The translations under genes and the position numbers were made by a program. Under the pieces are notes generated by a model. It was not told the origin of the DNA. It saw only the letters and a list, made by a program, of their open reading frames with translations, and made no database searches. From Vavraia culicis subsp. floridensis (lineage: Eukaryota > Microsporidia > Pleistophoridae), in contig NW_007360654.1 in NCBI RefSeq assembly GCF_000192795.1, forward strand, positions 17,415 to 38,223: 20,809 nt of DNA, written 5' to 3'. Positions 16,262 through 20,809 of the stretch are shown one piece after another (position 1 is the stretch's first letter; each line of letters opens with the position of its first letter).

Positions 16262-16490
16262 TTGGGTTAAATGATGTGTTAACGGACTCAATTAGAAAAT
16301 TTACCTGCCACAGTGTACAAACAAAACTATATAAGAGTTATTTTATATTTTCTATTACAAACCAAAAATAAATGCACAATATCGACAACATAAGTTGGAA
16401 AAAAGAGTAATAAATGAAGAATGAACATGATAACACATGCAGCTTATCAGAATATTCTGATATTATCGCTTAACACATGAGAGATTACAA

Positions 16491-16863
16491 ATGAGTTTAA
16501 GTGATGTGGTAGATATATTCAATACTGAGAACAGAGATTTAATGGAATTAAAGTGTTTTCGCTCATTTCTGGCCAATTTATCAACGAATGATTACTTCTT
16601 GTGTAGCTATCGGTTGGCGCTTTTTATGAATGGTCTAAATGGCATGCCTGTCATGGAATAGGCAGCTTATATGTGCAAGAGAATTTTGCTGGATAAACAA
16701 CATATACCGAGAAATGAACCCGGTATTATATTTTATCAAAGACGAACTATCACGAATATGATCAAACGAACTTGATGCTGTAAGTTTCACAAAAATATTC
16801 AAAAATGCTATTTTCTTGTTCTTTGATGCCAACACCCGTCAAAAAAAATCAAAGTTGATTTAA
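16491..16863 (+). pseudogene. Plus-strand gene relic of about 120 codons
   Basis: From the ATG at 16491 a 56-codon frame begins M-S-L-S-D-V-V-D-I-F-N. Before its stop at 16659, a second frame (+1), open from 16639, takes over with C-L-S-W-N-R-Q-L-I-C-A-R-E-F-C-W and continues to a TGA at about 16753. It then stays open to a TAA at 16861-16863. The joined reading is rich in aromatic and aliphatic residues like a folded protein. No CCC signal precedes the ATG. Chance cannot be excluded, because each piece is short. Confidence 0.3.
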
Positions 16864-17435
16864 AATCAAATAATCGTATGCATGCGTGAATGATTGGCTG
16901 TTTACATACCTTGTCGGCTTTACACCAATCCTCTTGCATTGCAGATGACAAGTGGAGCCTGAACAAAGCAGATTATGAAAAGATGGCAGTTGGTGAGAAC
17001 CATGGAACCGACACTTCTGCACAGGCAGTGTTTTCTACAAAGCTGTGAATGCATGCTCTGCATAGTACTTATGGTACAGTTTGAGATAATATCCGTTTTT
17101 GAAATGCAAAATGACATTTAATAGAAACAATTCGTCTTGGCACGTCACAAGATCAGCACAAAAACAGAACAAAAAGAGATTAAACATGTAAATGATAAAA
17201 TACGCTGTTAGTCTAGGTTATTATTGTAAAGGCATCTGTTGGCACATCAAATATAATAATTAATCACGTTACTCGCCTCTTGTAACATTACAATGTACAA
17301 TTCGATTCCCTAGTTGGGAACGTGCAGTCAATCAATTCTAGAAACAGGAGCATGCATTTGATTGATTAACCAAGCAAGGAGATAAACTAAATCACGTACA
17401 GCACAGTACATTTATTTGATACCATATCGTTGACT

Positions 17436-17825
17436 CTAAGAGTTAATCCTGAGTACACAACTCCAGAAATAGTCAAAGAAGTCGAAGGCAAGCAAAAGAA
17501 ATAGCATAAGCAGCATACCATACATAAAAACTTTGCAAACAAGTTGCAAATTACCTTTTAGCAGACTGATAACACTGAATATACGGTTCTTTTTGCATCT
17601 TTGCTCGCCCACTTCGATCACATAATCTGAATAATCACTTACAAGCCGTCTTTTCGTTTTCTTGTCTGCTGCACATGACAGTTGTGTCAATAAAATAGAT
17701 TTAGCATGCGATATACCTCCCTTGTCTTTTTGAAGAAGGGAAAATAAGTTAGTATCACCTGTCTCGTAGAGCATCGAAGGCTTTAATTTCCTTGTTTCGC
17801 AATTAATATAAATTACAACTGCCAT
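17436..17825 (-). CDS. Small C-terminally anchored protein
   Basis: The protein is 129 residues from the ATG at 17825. The first 90 residues are soluble and basic (two K-K-x-K-R clusters, six cysteines overall). Residues about 97-120 are a strong hydrophobic segment (M-L-L-M-L-F-L-L-L-A-F-D-F-F) near the C-terminus, suggesting a tail anchor. No family is recognised. No clear CCC/GGG signal is seen upstream, so the start is less certain than for its neighbours and the call is moderate. Its nearest confident neighbour on the same strand is the PKA-type kinase, 760 bases upstream. Confidence 0.55.
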   Translation of the reverse strand: MAVVIYINCETRKLKPSMLYETGDTNLFSLLQKDKGGISHAKSILLTQLSCAADKKTKRRLVSDYSDYVIEVGEQRCKKNRIFSVISLLKGNLQLVCKVFMYGMLLMLFLLLAFDFFDYFWSCVLRINS

Positions 17826-18585
17826 ATTTACTCAAATGGATATATAACGTAATTTATGGTTAATTTCACAGCGGAGAGAAATATTCATTTTGAATATGGT
17901 TATAGTTTTGAGTATAAAAATGAATAAATAAAATATAGCTTTGCTTGAAAGTAGAAGACTTAGTAAAAGTTTTAGTACAGATGAGCTTGAACACATCGCC
18001 GGTATATAATTGTGTATACAATCATAGGTTATAGATTGTATGGTATATGATGTGAGCGAGTGTAAGTGCGAATCTTTGTCGGTCGTACGAAGCTTATTGA
18101 TGCGTTTAGAGGAAATAATGCTTTGTTTTGCTATTCTATTAAATATTGACGACAATTTATCGCGTGATTGGAACAAAAGAATAGGGGAACAAGTTAAATT
18201 AGATGATATGAGAATGCCATGGTGATGATCTAATGCTCATCAAAATGATTAAACAATAAAGCAGAATCCTGATCTGCAACGCATAAATAGTATTTAGGCT
18301 TACTGCCAAGAAGAGCGAGATATGAATTGATTATGACAGAGTACAAATTAACATATTGTTGTAATAGGAGATAGATGAATATATTATATGAAAAAATAGC
18401 ATATTATTGCGGATAAAAACATGGGAGCACGATTGTACAATAATGACCATCAATTATCCACAAGTATTACGTAATAAACTCGTCGGCAGAATAAATTCTT
18501 TAATTGTGGGTAAACGCGCTTCTATTAAAATTGTAAGAAATCTCCTCTGCAATACTCCTTGTAAGATTTGTTTAAGCACACGGTT
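17826..18585. other. Intergenic stretch between the anchored protein and the kinase
   Basis: Frames at 18040-18225 (+) and 18392-18601 (+, overlapping the kinase 3' end) are open and partly protein-like, and a minus-strand frame crosses 17832-18176. None has a start signal or a recognisable motif, so no gene is called. Confidence 0.45.
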
Positions 18586-19509
18586 TCATTCAAAACTATA
18601 ATACAATTTAACTCTATTCTTTTCTTCTATCGTATCATCTCCTTTCTCTTCACTATATTCAATAAAGTACTGACTGTCACCCGCACAACTCAGCTTAGGA
18701 ATAATTGGCGGTTCAATTGTGTCAATAACATCGAATATTTTACCGAAGAACGGATGCTTCTTGATTTTATCGATATCCGAGAGTCGCTTCTTCGGATCTT
18801 TCTCCAGGAGTTGTTCAGTAAGATCAACCGCGATCAGATCCATATCGCTGTAATTAGGTGTTTCGGTGAGGATCTTTTGGTAGATGAGGTACGGTGTCTT
18901 GCTGTAAAATGGCGGCATGCCCTTCAGCATCTCATAAATAAGAATGCCAAGCGACCAAAGGTCTGAGGATTGACCGTATCCTTCAGATTTAAGTTTTTCA
19001 GGTGCCATATATTCCGGTGTTCCGCAGAGCGTAAATGTAAGCGTGTTCAATTTCTTGGCAAATCCTAGGTCGACCAGCTTTATGTGACCCTTTTCTGTCA
19101 GCAAGATGTTTTCTGGTTTCAAGTCTCTATAAAGCAAATTTTTGCTAAACAGGTATTCTAGTGCCAGCGTAATCTCTGCAGCGTAAAAACGAGCATCTTT
19201 CAATTTAAAAGGTCCGCGCTTCCTCAGCCAATAAAAAAGCTCTCCACCGCCCACGTACTCCAAAACCAGAAAATATGATCTGGATGTCTTGAAGCTGAAG
19301 ATTAGCTTGACGAAATACTTACAGAAAAAAAGTTCGTAGAGGGTTTTTCTTTCTTCGTTCAGATGATCCTTTTGCTTTAATTTTAGGAGGGTGGATGTGC
19401 TAACCGCCTTCAAAGCATAGTATTTTGAGTTGTACTCTGTGAGATACACCCGGCCAAATGTGCCCACACCTATCGTACGTATAATTTTTAGCTTTGACAG
19501 TTCGAACAT
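18586..19509 (-). CDS. cAMP-dependent protein kinase (PKA) catalytic subunit-like AGC kinase
   Basis: The protein is 307 residues and has all kinase landmarks: Gly-rich loop G14-V-G-T-F-G19, ATP-anchoring K34, alpha-C glutamate E52, catalytic loop Y127-R-D-L-K-P-E-N134, metal-binding D147-L-G (DLG instead of DFG), activation loop F-T160-L-C-G-T-P-E-Y and A169-P-E171. T160 corresponds to PKA Thr197. The AGC C-tail is present but shortened: D-S-Q-Y-F-I-E-Y matches the S-N-F-D-D-Y stretch of PKA, and the end Y-Y-S-F-E resembles the F-x-x-F hydrophobic motif. It should phosphorylate Ser/Thr in basic contexts in the cytosol and nucleus, under cAMP control if a regulatory subunit exists. None is in this window. 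The N-terminus lacks the long A-helix of animal PKA. CCC lies 12 bases before the ATG (19522-19524). Confidence 0.95.
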   Translation of the reverse strand: MFELSKLKIIRTIGVGTFGRVYLTEYNSKYYALKAVSTSTLLKLKQKDHLNEERKTLYELFFCKYFVKLIFSFKTSRSYFLVLEYVGGGELFYWLRKRGPFKLKDARFYAAEITLALEYLFSKNLLYRDLKPENILLTEKGHIKLVDLGFAKKLNTLTFTLCGTPEYMAPEKLKSEGYGQSSDLWSLGILIYEMLKGMPPFYSKTPYLIYQKILTETPNYSDMDLIAVDLTEQLLEKDPKKRLSDIDKIKKHPFFGKIFDVIDTIEPPIIPKLSCAGDSQYFIEYSEEKGDDTIEEKNRVKLYYSFE

Positions 19510-20301
19510 TTTTCACTTTTAGGGACGCAAAAAATTTATTTTTCAAGTCATCGCACGATTGACAATAAAAATCGTGAGAAAGAGTGTAAAAGTTAAAAAA
19601 AAAGTGAGATCCACACTATACGCGCAATGTTTAATTCTATACTCATCTGAAACAGTTTATTTCTGGTTTACAGAATATACTGATCGACCGTCAAATAATA
19701 ACTTCAAGTTCTGAAAACTGGAAGAAATACAATTATGGTATAGCTCTATGATCTTTCACCCTGCTCACTATAATAGTTAGCTCTTAAATGAGGTTGTATA
19801 TCGCATAGAAAAGAGCAAAATGCCCTATCTGTGTTTTTAATATGTGATGGGAACAAAACGATATTTAACGACAAAAAAGTAAACATAATTTACCTTTTTA
19901 AACATATGGTACTACAAAATAAACATAATCATGAGAGCATCGGCAATATAGCGGTAGTAACATAGTACATAAGAAACAAGTCAGGTATGAAGCATGTTAG
20001 CGCGAGCATACAATTGAATGAGACCGCTGATTGTAACTACTAATTTTCATGAGTATTTGATATTTTTCCTGTCACGGCCTTTAAACCTTTTTAATTGAAG
20101 TAATATATCAAAAAACGTTCTATAAAATGCTATTGTTCGCCAAGAGAATATTCACTTTCTCTATCATTTTATTTATATAACAGAAGGGATTTAATTAAGT
20201 ATCATCGTACGAGCTGAATTGCAGTGTGCAAAACACATACTAATCGTTCTCATCACATGATGCATTTCGGATAATAAACATTAAAACGGTAGTTATCTAA
20301 A
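19510..20301. other. Intergenic stretch upstream of the kinase
   Basis: A+T-rich. A plus-strand frame at 19604-19780, interrupted by one TGA at 19712, looks partly protein-like but is within chance. No gene or RNA is supported. Confidence 0.45.
19522..19524 (-). promoter_or_regulatory. CCC start-proximal signal of the kinase
   Basis: Read on the minus strand, CCC lies 12 bases before the ATG at 19509 in an A+T-rich leader. Confidence 0.5.
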
Positions 20302-20792
20302 ATGCTAAACTTAGCCAGAACTATTTGTGGTTCACTAATCACCAACATAAGTAAAAAGACAACTCAAAAGCTGATTGATCAGCTCGAGGGAAGGGAATTA
20401 TTTTACCCATCGAGAAGGATCAAAAATTTTATTCCACATTTTCACGCAAAATAAAAGGTCAAAATTTGTTTTCCAATCTATTTTTTGCGATGCACTCGGT
20501 TGTTCTTTACGAACTACATCATAATGGCATGATTACTAAACGAAGATTATTTCTTGAACTTCTACCAAAATATTGAAAACAAGTTAAAGTGATCAAGGCA
20601 TAACATGGCGTATTAAAGGAAGGAAATTATTTAGTAATCAGTCAGACTCTATTCCTTTTTATAGGGGAAATAGCTCAGCTGTTTTATGCTAAATATTCTG
20701 CCTGTTTGAGACTAAGCGCACTTAAAGTTTGGAAAGTACGCAAATCCTTTTTAAAGCTTGTTGTCGTTCCACATTGTGCATGTTTGTCGTAA
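20302..20792 (+). pseudogene. Copy B, the best-preserved copy of the decayed coding repeat
   Basis: From the ATG at 20302 a 50-codon frame begins M-L-N-L-A-R-T-I-C-G and ends at a TAA (20452-20454). The -1 frame then takes over through S-V-V-L-Y-E-L-H-H-N-G-M-I-T-K-R-R to a TGA at 20574. After a further TAA at 20601-20603, it stays open for 62 codons to 20790-20792. The order of conserved pieces matches copies A and C. An I-T-K-R-x-L segment after an amphipathic helix recalls a helix in SPO11/Top6A, but the catalytic tyrosine pair is not there and the rest does not fit, so I assign no family. The window ends 17 bases beyond. Confidence 0.5.
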
Positions 20793-20809
20793 CAGAGAAG
20801 GCGCTGCTA

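Larger units (their letters stand above)
15776..17435. other. Gene-poor stretch holding degraded genes
   Basis: Apart from the two relics listed separately (15842-16261 minus and 16491-16863 plus), a 52-codon plus-strand frame at 16890-17048 reads like protein (for example D-D-K-W-S-L-N-K-A-D-Y-E-K) but is too short to call. From 17050 to 17435 I see nothing that stands up. Confidence 0.5.

Noticed and set aside
17295..17330. T-loop-like TTCGATTCCC, considered as a tRNA
   Set aside because: The flanking bases do not form the T stem and no acceptor, D or anticodon arm could be placed.
18040..18225. 61-codon plus-strand frame
   Set aside because: No start signal or motif, and a competing minus-strand frame is equally open over the same bases.
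20302..20792. SPO11/Top6A identity for the decayed repeat
   Set aside because: Only the I-T-K-R helix is similar. The catalytic tyrosine pair and the following conserved segments are absent from all copies.

Overview
The window looks like nuclear DNA of a microsporidian, the fungus-related intracellular parasites. The recognisable proteins are eukaryotic and reduced in length: ribosomal protein eS12, MBF1, a PKA-type kinase catalytic subunit, the meiotic factor HOP2, a thioredoxin and a LisH/WD40 protein. No introns are needed to read any of the well-supported genes. Almost every well-supported start codon has a short CCC (or GGG) run 2 to 19 bases upstream, the start-proximal signal described for microsporidia. 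The A+T-rich, gene-poor stretches would suit a relatively large microsporidian genome such as the Trachipleistophora/Vavraia group, but that placement is a guess.

The left block (about 1.3 to 8.9 kb) is gene-dense and richer in G+C. In order it holds a small repeat-bearing membrane protein (+), a LisH/WD40 protein (+), a HOP2 gene split by a frame change at an A7 run (+), MBF1 (-), a thioredoxin (-), eS12 (+) and a small tail-anchored-like membrane protein (+). Its genes share an odd composition: on the coding strand the 5' part tends to be A+C-rich and almost free of G, the 3' part G+T-rich and almost free of C, whichever DNA strand the gene lies on. The long WD40 gene switches between these states several times.

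The right block (about 8.9 to 20.8 kb) is A+T-rich and gene-poor. It holds a single-pass membrane protein (9.7 kb), a gene whose two halves are joined by an in-frame T TTT TTA heptamer at 11411-11417, a secreted orphan protein (12.1 kb), a signal-anchored low-complexity protein (15.2 kb), a C-terminally anchored protein (17.4 kb, minus) and the PKA-type kinase (18.6 kb, minus). Between them lie gene relics. Four diverged copies of one coding-like repeat were found, two at the left edge in opposite orientation, one at 13.3 kb and one at the right edge. A minus-strand relic with its own CCC start signal lies at 15.8-16.3 kb, and a plus-strand relic at 16.5-16.9 kb.

No tRNA, rRNA, CRISPR array or intact mobile element was recognised. 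The genes form no obvious pathway. They mix housekeeping functions (translation, transcription co-activation, redox), signalling (PKA), meiosis (HOP2) and orphan membrane or secreted proteins, which are common in parasites of this kind. The clearest leads are the alternating base skew, the two genes interrupted at homopolymers and the family of decayed gene copies.
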